Shown here in pieces: positions 1-8,505 of a stretch of 45,799 nucleotides of DNA. How positions within the stretch are numbered: the stretch's first letter is position 1; each line of letters opens with the position of its first letter. The notes below the pieces were generated by a model that saw nothing but the letters and a program-made list of their open reading frames with translations, ran no database searches and was not told the origin of the DNA. The stretch comes from Scybalousia_A sp964542225 (lineage in GTDB: Bacteria; Bacteroidota; Bacteroidia; Bacteroidales; P3): NCBI GenBank assembly GCA_964542225.1, contig CAZITO010000008.1:1-45799 (forward strand), in the 5' to 3' direction. The position numbers were made by a program, and so were the translations under genes.

Positions 1-230
1 ACCTGACCAAACGCGTGCAAAAATTTATTTTGTAACTTATTGATTTTCAGTAAACGTACCCGTTGGTGTTTTATAAGGGCAAAGCCATTAATTTCCATTA
101 ATTTTTACCTCTTTTTGATAAGTTATAATGGGTTGTTATGAGTTGTAATAGATTACATAGAACGAGCCATTATTTTGTGGTTTTGATAAGTTGGCATAAG
201 TTGTGATATGAGTCATTGTGGGCTTTGTTT
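1..230. repeat. Dispersed repeat, copy A (truncated by window start)
   Basis: Non-coding stretch between the window edge and the cobB stop codon. Bases 1-54 are almost identical to the reverse complement of 27201-27254. Bases 56-90 match 27686-27720 in direct orientation with a few mismatches. The 20-mer at 186-205 is identical to 27824-27843. So this copy joins one end of the element to the other arm and lacks the core seen at 27255-27400. The arm is full of short units resembling ATAAGTT. It ends about 27 bases from a gene stop codon, as the full copy does at pth. No open reading frame of note was seen. Confidence 0.85.
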
Positions 231-232
231 TA

Positions 233-922
233 CTATAAATCGCATTGCAGTAATTCATCCACCACTTGTTTTACTCCCGTGGAAGCCTTTTCTTGTATGA
301 AAGTTATATTGCTTAAATCGGCTTCGGGACGTTTGGGGTCTATAAGATATTTTTTGCAGTTTTTTTTACAATAGTGCATCAAACCTGCGGCAGGATAGAC
401 AACCAAAGAAGTTCCGACAATAATGAGTATATCAGCATTTTCACACAGTTTTGCAGCATTTTCTATTTCAGGCACAGCCTCGCCAAACCAAACAATAAAA
501 GGTCTAAGCATTTGTTTCCTTTTATCCACATCCATAGGTGTTATATCGTGATAACCTATTTCATAAATTTCTTGTTTATCAGAGCGAGAGCAAGCCTTTG
601 TCAATTCTCCGTGCAAATGAATAATATGTTTGCTTCCCGCTCTTTCGTGTAAGTCATCAACATTTTGAGTTACAATGTTTACATTATATTTTTCTTCTAA
701 TCTTACAAGTTGTTTGTGTCCCTCGTTTGGCTCTACCTGAGTGAGTTGTCGCCTTCTTGCATTATAAAATTTTGTTACCAATTCCTCATCTTTCTCAAAG
801 GAATCAAAGTTTGCCACATCTTCTATACGATAGTTTTCCCACAAACCGTTACTATCTCTAAAAGTGCTTATACCACTTTCTGCACTAATTCCCGCTCCCG
901 TCAATACTACTATATTTTTCAT
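233..922 (-). CDS. cobB: Sir2-family NAD-dependent protein deacylase
   Basis: A 229-residue sirtuin that removes acyl groups from lysines using NAD, in the cytoplasm. The NAD-binding GAGISAESGIS motif is at residues 9-19, TQNVDD at 85-90, and the catalytic His is His104 in HLHGEL. Tyr53 and Arg56 form the YxxR pair that in class III sirtuins (SIRT5, E. coli CobB) binds succinyl or malonyl groups, so desuccinylase activity is likely. The usual four zinc cysteines are missing: only Cys111 lies in that module. From memory, Bacteroidota relatives share this. It is the last gene of the directon that starts at clpC, 9 bp after the restriction enzyme gene, and repeat copy A follows its stop. Confidence 0.9.
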   Translation of the reverse strand: MKNIVVLTGAGISAESGISTFRDSNGLWENYRIEDVANFDSFEKDEELVTKFYNARRRQLTQVEPNEGHKQLVRLEEKYNVNIVTQNVDDLHERAGSKHIIHLHGELTKACSRSDKQEIYEIGYHDITPMDVDKRKQMLRPFIVWFGEAVPEIENAAKLCENADILIIVGTSLVVYPAAGLMHYCKKNCKKYLIDPKRPEADLSNITFIQEKASTGVKQVVDELLQCDL

Positions 923-931
923 AAAAATAAT

Positions 932-1702
932 CTATACTATTTTATATCGTTCTGATTTTACCAAATCAATACTATTATAATTATTCTCTTCCTTAAAATC
1001 ATATTGCCATATGTAGTAAATATTTTCATTACCTATATTTCTTTTTTCAAAAAATAACGGAATTACTTCTTTATTTGTATTTATTTTCCACTGTCTGAAT
1101 GGGTAATATAATTGCCTTATAATAGTATCAGTTGTATTAGAATTTTTTGCCTCTATTAAAACAATCTTATCTTTTCCTTCATAACCGGCATCAACTTCGG
1201 TTTGAACACTTTCCACTTCTATAATATTGCTTCCGACTGTGAAAGAAAATTTAGGCGTATAATGCCGTCCTCTTATAGTAAGGACTAAAGAAGTATCATC
1301 TATAAATGTTCTAATTAAAGAATTAGCATAAGCAAAGTCTAAGGTTTGCATTTCTGAGTTTCCGACAAGAGAACTTTGCAACTCAAAATCAAGTTGTTTT
1401 GAGTATGTTTTAATTGGTGATTTTATATCAGGTATATCAACATAGCCTTCACCTTTTAGTATACAATAAACTCCGTTGCGTTTTGGCAAAATAAATAAAT
1501 CATTATCTACAAAAATTTTTGGACGATCTTTTCTTGCATCTTGTTTGCACAATATTCTAACTTCTTTTTCAGTCGTCTTTTTAAAATTTTGACAAGATTG
1601 TTTTATTTGCTCTGCGGTTAATTCAAAGGCAGATTTAGAAAAATCGTGTGAAAGTATTTTATAATCTCTAAATATTTTTTCCCAAGAATTATTGTTTGCC
1701 AT
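932..1702 (-). CDS. Predicted type II restriction endonuclease (PD-(D/E)XK fold)
   Basis: A 256-residue protein that I do not recognise by name. Its third quarter has the pattern of a PD-(D/E)XK nuclease: beta-strand residues and Glu162, then Asp171 (TEVDAGYEG), a 12-residue gap, and Glu184-Ala-Lys186 in a hydrophobic strand (VLIEAKN). The segment at 196-205 (RQLYYPFRQW) resembles helices seen after the active site in other restriction enzymes. It starts 9 bp after the Dam-class methylase stop, which is the usual arrangement of a type II pair. It does not look like DpnII or MboI as I remember them. GATC specificity is inferred from the partner and from the near-absence of GATC in the window. 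One of the two GATC sites found (1525-1528, Asp59-Arg60) lies inside this gene. Confidence 0.75.
   Translation of the reverse strand: MANNNSWEKIFRDYKILSHDFSKSAFELTAEQIKQSCQNFKKTTEKEVRILCKQDARKDRPKIFVDNDLFILPKRNGVYCILKGEGYVDIPDIKSPIKTYSKQLDFELQSSLVGNSEMQTLDFAYANSLIRTFIDDTSLVLTIRGRHYTPKFSFTVGSNIIEVESVQTEVDAGYEGKDKIVLIEAKNSNTTDTIIRQLYYPFRQWKINTNKEVIPLFFEKRNIGNENIYYIWQYDFKEENNYNSIDLVKSERYKIV
1525..1528. other. GATC site inside the restriction enzyme gene
   Basis: One of only two GATC tetramers I found in the window. It encodes Asp59-Arg60 (GAT CGT) of the predicted nuclease on the minus strand. A methylated or cleavable site in the enzyme's own gene could affect its expression, but that is speculation. 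Confidence 0.8.
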
Positions 1703-1711
1703 ATATAAAAA

Positions 1712-2617
1712 TTAGTTATTTGTGTTACTTATCATTAGTTCCTGTATCTTACCACGTTTAGTTATATCTGAATTAACCATACGTAATGCCAATACTCTAT
1801 GAATATTATACATAGAATATAAATCATCAAAAAAATTATCCTTATTCGTTTTTGTATTCACATCTGAATTGCTTAATAAAAAGTAACCCCCTGTTGCAGA
1901 AATATCATTACAAAACCTATGTAATCTTATCTGGTCTTTATCTGAAAAATTTTCTTTTGAATAGGCAGTAAAAGAAGATGTTTTTGTTAACGGTTTGTAG
2001 GGTGGGTCAAGATAAAAGAAGGATTTTTCATTGGCATAATTCAATGTTTGGGAAAAATCACCTTGTAAAATTGTAACATTTTTTAGTAAATTATGGCATA
2101 AAATAATATTTTCTTTATTGCAAATAGAAGGATTTACATATTTGCCAAAAGGTACATTAAACATTCCGTTATTATTTACCCTATATAAGCCATTAAAACA
2201 AGTTTTATTTAAAAAAATAAACAAAGCGGAATTTGTAACGATATCTTCTTTCTTTGTATTAAAAATTTCACGCTGTTGTAAAAAATATTCTTTTCTTCTT
2301 TCTGCTGTCTTACTAATATACTCCTTTTCAAAACTGCTTAAAATAGAAATAAGTTTATTAGGTTGTTGTTTTATTGTTTTATAAGTATTTATTAATTCTA
2401 AGTTTATATCATTAATAACAGCATGTTTGATATTTGAAAAATTTTGCAATAACCAAAACAATACAGCACCTCCGCCTATGAAAGGTTCTACGTATGTTAT
2501 TTCTTTTTTTTCAAAAAGTTTTTTTGGTAATAGAGACTCAATATCGGATAATAATTGAGTTTTACCTCCTACCCATTTTACAAATGGTTTTGCCAATGTG
2601 TTTTTACTCTGTTTCAT
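1712..2617 (-). CDS. DNA adenine methylase, D12 (Dam/DpnII-M) class
   Basis: A 301-residue N6-adenine methyltransferase of the alpha (D12) class. The SAM-binding motif KPFVKWVGGKTQLL is at 10-23, YVEPFIGGGAV at 42-52, the conserved NKTCFNGLYRVN at 137-148, NVPFG at 154-158, and the catalytic DPPY at 204-207. Family members of this size mostly methylate GATC, with some exceptions. The start at 2617 overlaps the end of the DUF2520 gene by 14 bp, so the two are translationally coupled or at least co-transcribed. The partner nuclease follows after 9 bp. It should protect the chromosome from that nuclease. Base composition looks like that of its neighbours, so there is no obvious sign of recent arrival. 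Confidence 0.93.
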   Translation of the reverse strand: MKQSKNTLAKPFVKWVGGKTQLLSDIESLLPKKLFEKKEITYVEPFIGGGAVLFWLLQNFSNIKHAVINDINLELINTYKTIKQQPNKLISILSSFEKEYISKTAERRKEYFLQQREIFNTKKEDIVTNSALFIFLNKTCFNGLYRVNNNGMFNVPFGKYVNPSICNKENIILCHNLLKNVTILQGDFSQTLNYANEKSFFYLDPPYKPLTKTSSFTAYSKENFSDKDQIRLHRFCNDISATGGYFLLSNSDVNTKTNKDNFFDDLYSMYNIHRVLALRMVNSDITKRGKIQELMISNTNN

Positions 2618-3350
2618 TTTGTTTGGTGTTTATTATGTTTTGGGTTAGAAGTTTGTATATCTCTTGTAATGAGGGTGAAAGCAAAGAAAGATGCTCTTTT
2701 ATAATATTATAATCCTCTCTTATGGCAGGACCTGTTTGACAATATTTTGGGTCTTTTTTATCTTTAATGGCTTCAAGGGTTCTATCAATCAAAGGATAAA
2801 GAATTTCCAAATTCAAATCTGCCTCTTTTAGAATATTATAAGAGATATGAAAAAGGTAGTTGGTAAAATTGTTTGCAAATACGGCGGCAAGATGAATTTT
2901 TTTTCTTTGTTCATCAGTAAAAGAGTAGTGTAGAGGAGATAGTGCTAAAGCAAGAGTTTCCAATTTTTTTTCTGCCCAAGTGTTATTTGCCCAAGTACAT
3001 AAAGAAACACAGGAAAAATCTATATCAATATTTTTTTTAAGACTTTGAAGCGGATAAAAAGACCCGTAATTAGAGCACAAAGACTGCAAAAAAGACGTTT
3101 CCATAAAACCGCTGGTATGCACAAGTATTTGTTTCGCAGATAATTTTTCTTTCAAATCTTGTAAAATATGTGATACCACCTCTTTTATAACCATATCCTT
3201 TACAGCCAAAATTATAATATCAGAGGTAAAATCTTTTTTGTCAAAGGTATTGTGAGAGGAAATGGTTTTCACTTCAAAGCCTTTGTCTTTCATTGCTTTG
3301 TAAAAATGTGTTGCCACATTGCCTTTGCCAACTATGGTTATGGAAATCAT
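2604..3350 (-). CDS. Rossmann-fold and DUF2520 domain protein
   Basis: A 248-residue protein with an N-terminal NAD(P)-binding Rossmann fold (VGKGNVAT at 7-14) resembling F420-dependent NADP oxidoreductase and ketopantoate or pyrroline reductases. A helical DUF2520 domain follows, recognisable by FYPLQS, AAVFANNFTN and TGPAIRED. The biochemical function of this family is not established. It starts 3 bp after GH3, and its last 14 bases overlap the start of the Dam-class methylase. In Bacteroidota this gene is common in housekeeping contexts, so it is probably an old resident and the restriction-modification pair came in behind it. Confidence 0.85.
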   Translation of the reverse strand: MISITIVGKGNVATHFYKAMKDKGFEVKTISSHNTFDKKDFTSDIIILAVKDMVIKEVVSHILQDLKEKLSAKQILVHTSGFMETSFLQSLCSNYGSFYPLQSLKKNIDIDFSCVSLCTWANNTWAEKKLETLALALSPLHYSFTDEQRKKIHLAAVFANNFTNYLFHISYNILKEADLNLEILYPLIDRTLEAIKDKKDPKYCQTGPAIREDYNIIKEHLSLLSPSLQEIYKLLTQNIINTKQNETE

Positions 3351-3353
3351 AAA

Positions 3354-4859
3354 TTATTGATTCTGTTTTTGCAAAAGTTCTTCTATGAATTTTCTATCAT
3401 TGCTAAGTCTCGGTACTTTGTGCTGTCCCCCAAGTTTACCTTTATCTTTCAGCCAATTATAAAACAAATCTTTTTTAGCAATGTGTACTATTGGCATTTT
3501 AAGTACTAAGTCTTTGTATCTTTTGGCTTCATAATCAGAATTGACCTCCTGCAAAGCCTTGTCAAAAACACTTACAAATTTTTCCATATCAAGTGGTTTT
3601 GTCTTAAATTCAATAATCCACTCGTGTCTATTTACGTCATTTATTTTATCTTGATAAGGTGCTCCCGTGTATTCCGATATTTGAGTTTCCGTTTCTTTGC
3701 AGGCAATACTCAAAGCCTTATCCACATTGTCAACAATAACCTCTTCACCACAAAGATTTATATAGTTTTTGGTTCTGCCTGTGATTTTGAAACGATAGGG
3801 CGTTTTTTCGCAAAAACAAACAGTATCTCCTATCATATATCGCCAAAGTCCTCCGTTTGTAGAGATAACCATAGCATAATTTTTGCCCAATTCAACATCT
3901 GCTAATGGTATAATGCGTTTGTTTTCTTTTTCCAAATCCTCAAAGGGAATAAATTCGTAATAGATACCATAGTCCAAAAGTAAAAGCATGGCATCCGAAT
4001 CTGTTCTATCTTGCAAACCAAAAAAGCCCTCGGAAGCATTGTAGGTCTCCATGTAATTCATAGTGGAAGGAAGTATTTTTTTATATTGCTCCATATAAGG
4101 CGTGAAACTTACTCCACCATGAAAATATACTTCCATATTTGGCCAAATTTCTTCTATTTTCCTGCCTGTATATTCTATAACTCTATTTAACAGGACAAGC
4201 ATCCAAGAAGGAACTCCGGACAGAGAAACAACATTTTCTTTGCTTGCACTATTGACCATAAGTTTGAGTTTTTCTTCCCAATCGGGCATAAGGGCAATTT
4301 CTTTTTTTGGTACTCTAAACCATTCAGCCCAAAAAGGCAGATTATTGATAATAATGGCAGAAACATCACCACAAAATATGTTGTTATCATAGGCATTATC
4401 TTGTTTGGAACCTCCAAGAGCAAGAGAAGCACCGGAAAATATGTTGCTGTTTGGATGGTTGTTGCAATATATACTCAACATATCTTTGCCTCCTTTATAA
4501 TGACAATCCTCCAAAGTTTCTTTGCTTACCGGTATTAATTTGCTTTTACTTGCGGTTGTGCCACTTGATTTGGAAAACCATTTTATATCACTGTTCCATA
4601 ATATATTTTGTTCGCCTTTGAGAATGCGAGTAAAAAAAGGCAAAAGAGAGTTATAATCATTCAAGGGAACACGGTTATTATAAGTTGCTTCGTCTTTTAT
4701 TGATTTGTAGTCATAATATTTTCCCCAAACAGTGTCTTTTGCTGAGTCTATGAGTTGGCAAAATACTTTGTGCTGCACATCTATAGGATTTTTCATAAAA
4801 TTCTCTATCTGTGGCAAACGCATCAACATTATTTTACTCATTAAGGTATTGAAAGGCAT
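3354..4859 (-). CDS. GH3-family adenylate-forming enzyme (acyl-acid amido synthetase-like)
   Basis: A 501-residue member of the GH3 family, named after plant auxin-conjugating enzymes and widespread in Bacteroidota. Three ATP/AMP motifs are visible: SSGTTASKSK at 98-107, YNASEGFF at 273-280, and a late RTKNYINLCGEE segment. These enzymes activate a carboxylic acid as acyl-AMP and pass it to an amine or other acceptor. The bacterial substrates are unknown. There are no transmembrane segments or signal peptide. It lies 22 bp after pgpH and 3 bp before DUF2520. The start at 4859 has no clear ribosome-binding site, and an in-frame Met at residue 7 is an alternative. Confidence 0.88.
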   Translation of the reverse strand: MPFNTLMSKIMLMRLPQIENFMKNPIDVQHKVFCQLIDSAKDTVWGKYYDYKSIKDEATYNNRVPLNDYNSLLPFFTRILKGEQNILWNSDIKWFSKSSGTTASKSKLIPVSKETLEDCHYKGGKDMLSIYCNNHPNSNIFSGASLALGGSKQDNAYDNNIFCGDVSAIIINNLPFWAEWFRVPKKEIALMPDWEEKLKLMVNSASKENVVSLSGVPSWMLVLLNRVIEYTGRKIEEIWPNMEVYFHGGVSFTPYMEQYKKILPSTMNYMETYNASEGFFGLQDRTDSDAMLLLLDYGIYYEFIPFEDLEKENKRIIPLADVELGKNYAMVISTNGGLWRYMIGDTVCFCEKTPYRFKITGRTKNYINLCGEEVIVDNVDKALSIACKETETQISEYTGAPYQDKINDVNRHEWIIEFKTKPLDMEKFVSVFDKALQEVNSDYEAKRYKDLVLKMPIVHIAKKDLFYNWLKDKGKLGGQHKVPRLSNDRKFIEELLQKQNQ

Positions 4860-4881
4860 ATACTATTTTTTATTTAAATAA

Positions 4882-6972
4882 CTAATTTTGTGTTTTTTCT
4901 TTTTTATTGATAGGGTATTCTATTCTTACATGGTAAATACTTTGTAATTTGTGTTTAAGAATTTTTCTTATTTTATCTATATCGGCAAAAGTTATATTTG
5001 CATTATTATATTGATTATCTTGTATTTGTCCGTTAATTATGTTGTCTACAAGTTGATTTATGTTTTCTTCCGTATGCTCTTTCAAGGAACGTGAAGCCGC
5101 TTCCACGCTATCCACCATCATCAAAACTGCTGTCTCTTTGGAAAACGGACGAGGGCCTTTATAAGAAAATTTAGACTTATCTACTTCTGCATCAGGGTGT
5201 TCGTTGATTTCTTTGTAATAAAAATATTTTGTTGTACTTGTGCCGTGATGAGTGCGAATAAAATCTACAATAGGCTCCGGTAACTTATATTTGTGGGCAA
5301 GTTTCACTCCGTTGCTTACGTGGGAAATAATTATTTGAGAGCCTTCTTCATTGGTCATATCATTAAGGGGGTTTGTGGAACCTGATTGATTTTCTATAAA
5401 ACACATAGGCATCATGATTTTGCCTATATCATGGTGTAAGGCACCCGCTCTTACAAGCAACGAATTTCCTCCTATTTGATGAATAACATCTTCGGCAATA
5501 TTGGCAACTTGTATACTATGCTGGAAAGTACCCGGTGCTTTGTTGGACAGTTCTCTCAAAATTTTGGTATTTGTATTGCAATATTCCATAAGAGACATTT
5601 CACTAACCAAACCAAACATCTTTTCTAAAATAAAAACTATAGGAAAAGCAAAAAGTATCAATATGGCGTTGATGGCAAAGTAAATAAAACGATTGATATC
5701 CAATTGTTTTAAATCCATGCTTCCTTGTATAAAACTCATTGCAAGATAGATAATGGAGTAAGTAAAAAATATAATCAAAGCCGTATTAAAAAATTCTGCT
5801 CTCTTTTCTAAATGCTCCACGCTCAGTATGGCCATCATACCAACAATTAGTTGGTAAAAGACAAATTCAAAACTATTGGGTACAGAAAAACCTATTATTA
5901 TGATTAAAACCAAAAATACATATAAAGATGTTTTTGTATCAAAAAATGTTCTTATAAGTATAGGTGTCAAGCAAAGAGGTACAACGTACAAATATTCTTG
6001 ATTGAGTTTCATAACAAACATTGTCATAAAAATCATTAGTAAAACAACGGTATAGATAAGAAGAATTTTTTTGTTGTTAAGAAATATGCTTTTATCTGTG
6101 TTGTAAAGAAACAGGGTCATTGCCCCCAACGAAATAACGACCAAAAGATATTGTCCGAAATTGGAAAGTATATTGGCTGCTGTGCTTTGATTAATCCCTT
6201 CATATTCTGCTCTTAAAGAAGAGAGTATTTGATATTTTTCGTCGGTTATTCTTTCACCCTTGGCTATTATGTTTTCGTTCTTTGCCACCATACCTTTGAC
6301 AATTGAAATATCTGCAATTTGAGAAGCCAATATTTTCTCGGTCTTTTCTTTGTTGTAAATAATATTGGGAGATAGATTTTTTATAAGAATATCCGCTACA
6401 AATTTATAATCACTTATATCCTTAAAGTTTTGACGAAAATACATATTTACAACCTCGTCCAAATCTTTTTTATTATAGAAATCGTAACTGTCGTATTCTT
6501 TTGCTATGTTTTTGTCTATAACTACTATGGAATTGTTTACAAATTTATTATTATCCTCCTTATAGCCCGAAATAATACCGTGCGTAAATATTTTTTCTAT
6601 TATATCGTCTGTTTTATATACAACATTGTCTGTTTGTAGGGTGGAAAGATTGTTTTTTTTACATTGCAGGACTACTTCTTTGTTTATTTGTTCTGTTATT
6701 TTGTTGACTACGTTTTTATTGTTATCAAAATACAGTTTTCTATTGTCGGAGAGTTCTTTTTTTTCCTTCTCTATATCCTTCTCTGTTTTTTTTATGGCGA
6801 AATCAAAAGGCGATATCAAAGACTCGTGTTTCCAAAAATCTCCTTTTTGAAATTCGTACTTAAATGAGGATTTGGTCGGAGTCAATAATACTATTACTCC
6901 GGCTATAACCAACACTTGAATTACTCTGTTGATATATACAAATATCTGCCTTTTGTTTGATAAAATATTCAT
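4882..6972 (-). CDS. pgpH: Seven-transmembrane HD-domain phosphohydrolase, PgpH-like
   Basis: A 696-residue membrane protein with one N-terminal helix (about 15-31), a large extracytoplasmic 7TMR-HDED domain (about 35-270), a seven-helix membrane block (about 275-450) and a cytoplasmic HD phosphohydrolase domain. The metal ligands are visible as His485 (FQHS), His514-Asp515 (HHDIGK), His551 and His575-His576. Listeria PgpH with this architecture degrades cyclic di-AMP, so this is probably the c-di-AMP phosphodiesterase. No c-di-AMP synthase gene is in the window. It lies 15 bp after mlaF and 22 bp before GH3. Confidence 0.92.
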   Translation of the reverse strand: MNILSNKRQIFVYINRVIQVLVIAGVIVLLTPTKSSFKYEFQKGDFWKHESLISPFDFAIKKTEKDIEKEKKELSDNRKLYFDNNKNVVNKITEQINKEVVLQCKKNNLSTLQTDNVVYKTDDIIEKIFTHGIISGYKEDNNKFVNNSIVVIDKNIAKEYDSYDFYNKKDLDEVVNMYFRQNFKDISDYKFVADILIKNLSPNIIYNKEKTEKILASQIADISIVKGMVAKNENIIAKGERITDEKYQILSSLRAEYEGINQSTAANILSNFGQYLLVVISLGAMTLFLYNTDKSIFLNNKKILLIYTVVLLMIFMTMFVMKLNQEYLYVVPLCLTPILIRTFFDTKTSLYVFLVLIIIIGFSVPNSFEFVFYQLIVGMMAILSVEHLEKRAEFFNTALIIFFTYSIIYLAMSFIQGSMDLKQLDINRFIYFAINAILILFAFPIVFILEKMFGLVSEMSLMEYCNTNTKILRELSNKAPGTFQHSIQVANIAEDVIHQIGGNSLLVRAGALHHDIGKIMMPMCFIENQSGSTNPLNDMTNEEGSQIIISHVSNGVKLAHKYKLPEPIVDFIRTHHGTSTTKYFYYKEINEHPDAEVDKSKFSYKGPRPFSKETAVLMMVDSVEAASRSLKEHTEENINQLVDNIINGQIQDNQYNNANITFADIDKIRKILKHKLQSIYHVRIEYPINKKEKTQN

Positions 6973-6987
6973 TGTAAAGAAATTATG

Positions 6988-7740
6988 TTAAACCTTTTCT
7001 TTGATTTTTTTTGTCAAAGCAGAACAGAATACAAAATCATTCAAATACTGGTTATCAGAAGAAAGTATATTATTGCTATTGCCTTGCCAAGAAAGTTTGC
7101 CTTTGTTTATGAATATAATATTTTCGCCTATTTCCATAACCGAATTCATATCGTGGGTATTTACTATGGTAGTCATATTAAACTCGTGCGTTATGTCCAT
7201 TATCAGTTTGTCTATAAGTATGGAAGTAACCGGGTCTAAACCGGAATTTGGCTCATCGCAAAAAAGATATTTGGGTTGTGCCGCTATGGCTCTTGCTATG
7301 GCTACACGCTTACGCATACCTCCCGAAAGTTCGGAAGGAAACATTTTATTAACACCTTTCAAATTAACTCTTTCCAAACAATACTCCACTCGTTCCAATC
7401 GTTCCTTTCTTTTCTTTTTGGTAAACATACGCAAAGGAAACATAATATTCTCTTCCACATTCATAGAGTCAAACAATGCACCTTCTTGAAAAATAAAACC
7501 TATATCTTTTCTTAACTCTGCTTTTTGTTCCTTGGTCATATTTGAAAAAACTCTTTCATCATAGGAAACAAAGCCCTCCTCCGGTTGATACAATCCCGCT
7601 ATGGTTCTAAGCAAAACTGTCTTTCCACTGCCGGACTGACCTATGATAAGATTGCATTTGCCCGGCATAAAAACAGTATCAATGTCGTTCAGAATCTTTC
7701 TCTCACCAAAATACTTGCTTATATGTGATACTTTTATCAT
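6988..7740 (-). CDS. mlaF: ABC transporter ATP-binding protein, MlaF-like
   Basis: A 250-residue ATPase with Walker A GQSGSGKT at 34-41, Q-loop with the MlaF-type FQEGALFDSM at 84-93, ABC signature LSGGM at 138-142 and Walker B YLFCDEP at 158-164, followed by an H-loop (VNTHD). It pairs with the MlaE-type permease encoded just upstream, 6 bp apart. The complex moves phospholipids between inner and outer membrane with an MCE-domain protein (MlaD). No MlaD gene is adjacent, so that subunit must be encoded elsewhere. Confidence 0.9.
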   Translation of the reverse strand: MIKVSHISKYFGERKILNDIDTVFMPGKCNLIIGQSGSGKTVLLRTIAGLYQPEEGFVSYDERVFSNMTKEQKAELRKDIGFIFQEGALFDSMNVEENIMFPLRMFTKKKRKERLERVEYCLERVNLKGVNKMFPSELSGGMRKRVAIARAIAAQPKYLFCDEPNSGLDPVTSILIDKLIMDITHEFNMTTIVNTHDMNSVMEIGENIIFINKGKLSWQGNSNNILSSDNQYLNDFVFCSALTKKIKEKV

Positions 7741-7746
7741 AGCCGT

Positions 7747-8496
7747 CTAATTAAATAAAGAGGTTATCAAAATGTTGAAAATCATTATAACGATACTACT
7801 TTGAACTATGGCTTTTGTGCTTTCTTGTCCGACTTCCACACTTCCACCTTTTAGGGTATATCCCCTATAACAAGCAATGGAAGATATAATTAAAGCATTT
7901 ATTATTGCCTTTACCATGGCATAAACTATTTCTCCCGTACCAAATTCCAAACGTACTCCTTCCACATAGTCAAAATAAGTTATAATTCCCATAGGCAAGG
8001 CTCCGACAAGCCCTCCTATCAAAGCCGAGAAAATACTCATTATCATAAGCAGAGGAAAAAATATCAAACAAGCAACTATTTTGGGCAAAATAAGATATGA
8101 AGCCGTGTTAACTCCCATAACCTCCAAGGCATCAATTTGCTCGGTTATTCTTTGAGTACCAAGTTCGGAAGCAATACGAGATGCACATTTACCGGCAAGT
8201 ATTAAGGAGATTATTGTTGGAGCAAGTTCCAAAACTATGGCTTTACGCGAGGCAAAACCATAAACCCAATTAGGATACATAGGACCATTAATGTTAAGCA
8301 ACAACTGTATAACAATGGCGGCTCCGACAAATATACTTATTATTAATACAATAATTATACTATCAATACCCAATGCTTTCATTTCAAAGCCCATACGACT
8401 CAAAAAAACTCTGCTGTTTTGTGGTCTGCTAAAGGCTTCTTTCATTAAAAGCACGTACTCTCCCAATTCCCTTAAAAAATTCTTAATTTTATTCAC
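7747..8496 (-). CDS. mlaE: MlaE-family ABC transporter permease
   Basis: A 249-residue integral membrane protein of the MlaE family, with five or six hydrophobic segments. The hallmark is the cytoplasmic loop after a membrane helix, AGKCASRIASELGTQR, followed by EQIDALEVMGVN. It forms the membrane part of the phospholipid transporter with MlaF, whose gene follows after 6 bp. It starts 9 bp after the clpC stop, so it probably shares the clpC transcript. Confidence 0.92.
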   Translation of the reverse strand: MNKIKNFLRELGEYVLLMKEAFSRPQNSRVFLSRMGFEMKALGIDSIIIVLIISIFVGAAIVIQLLLNINGPMYPNWVYGFASRKAIVLELAPTIISLILAGKCASRIASELGTQRITEQIDALEVMGVNTASYLILPKIVACLIFFPLLMIMSIFSALIGGLVGALPMGIITYFDYVEGVRLEFGTGEIVYAMVKAIINALIISSIACYRGYTLKGGSVEVGQESTKAIVQSSIVIMIFNILITSLFN

Positions 8497-8505
8497 TTTT
8501 TTCTG

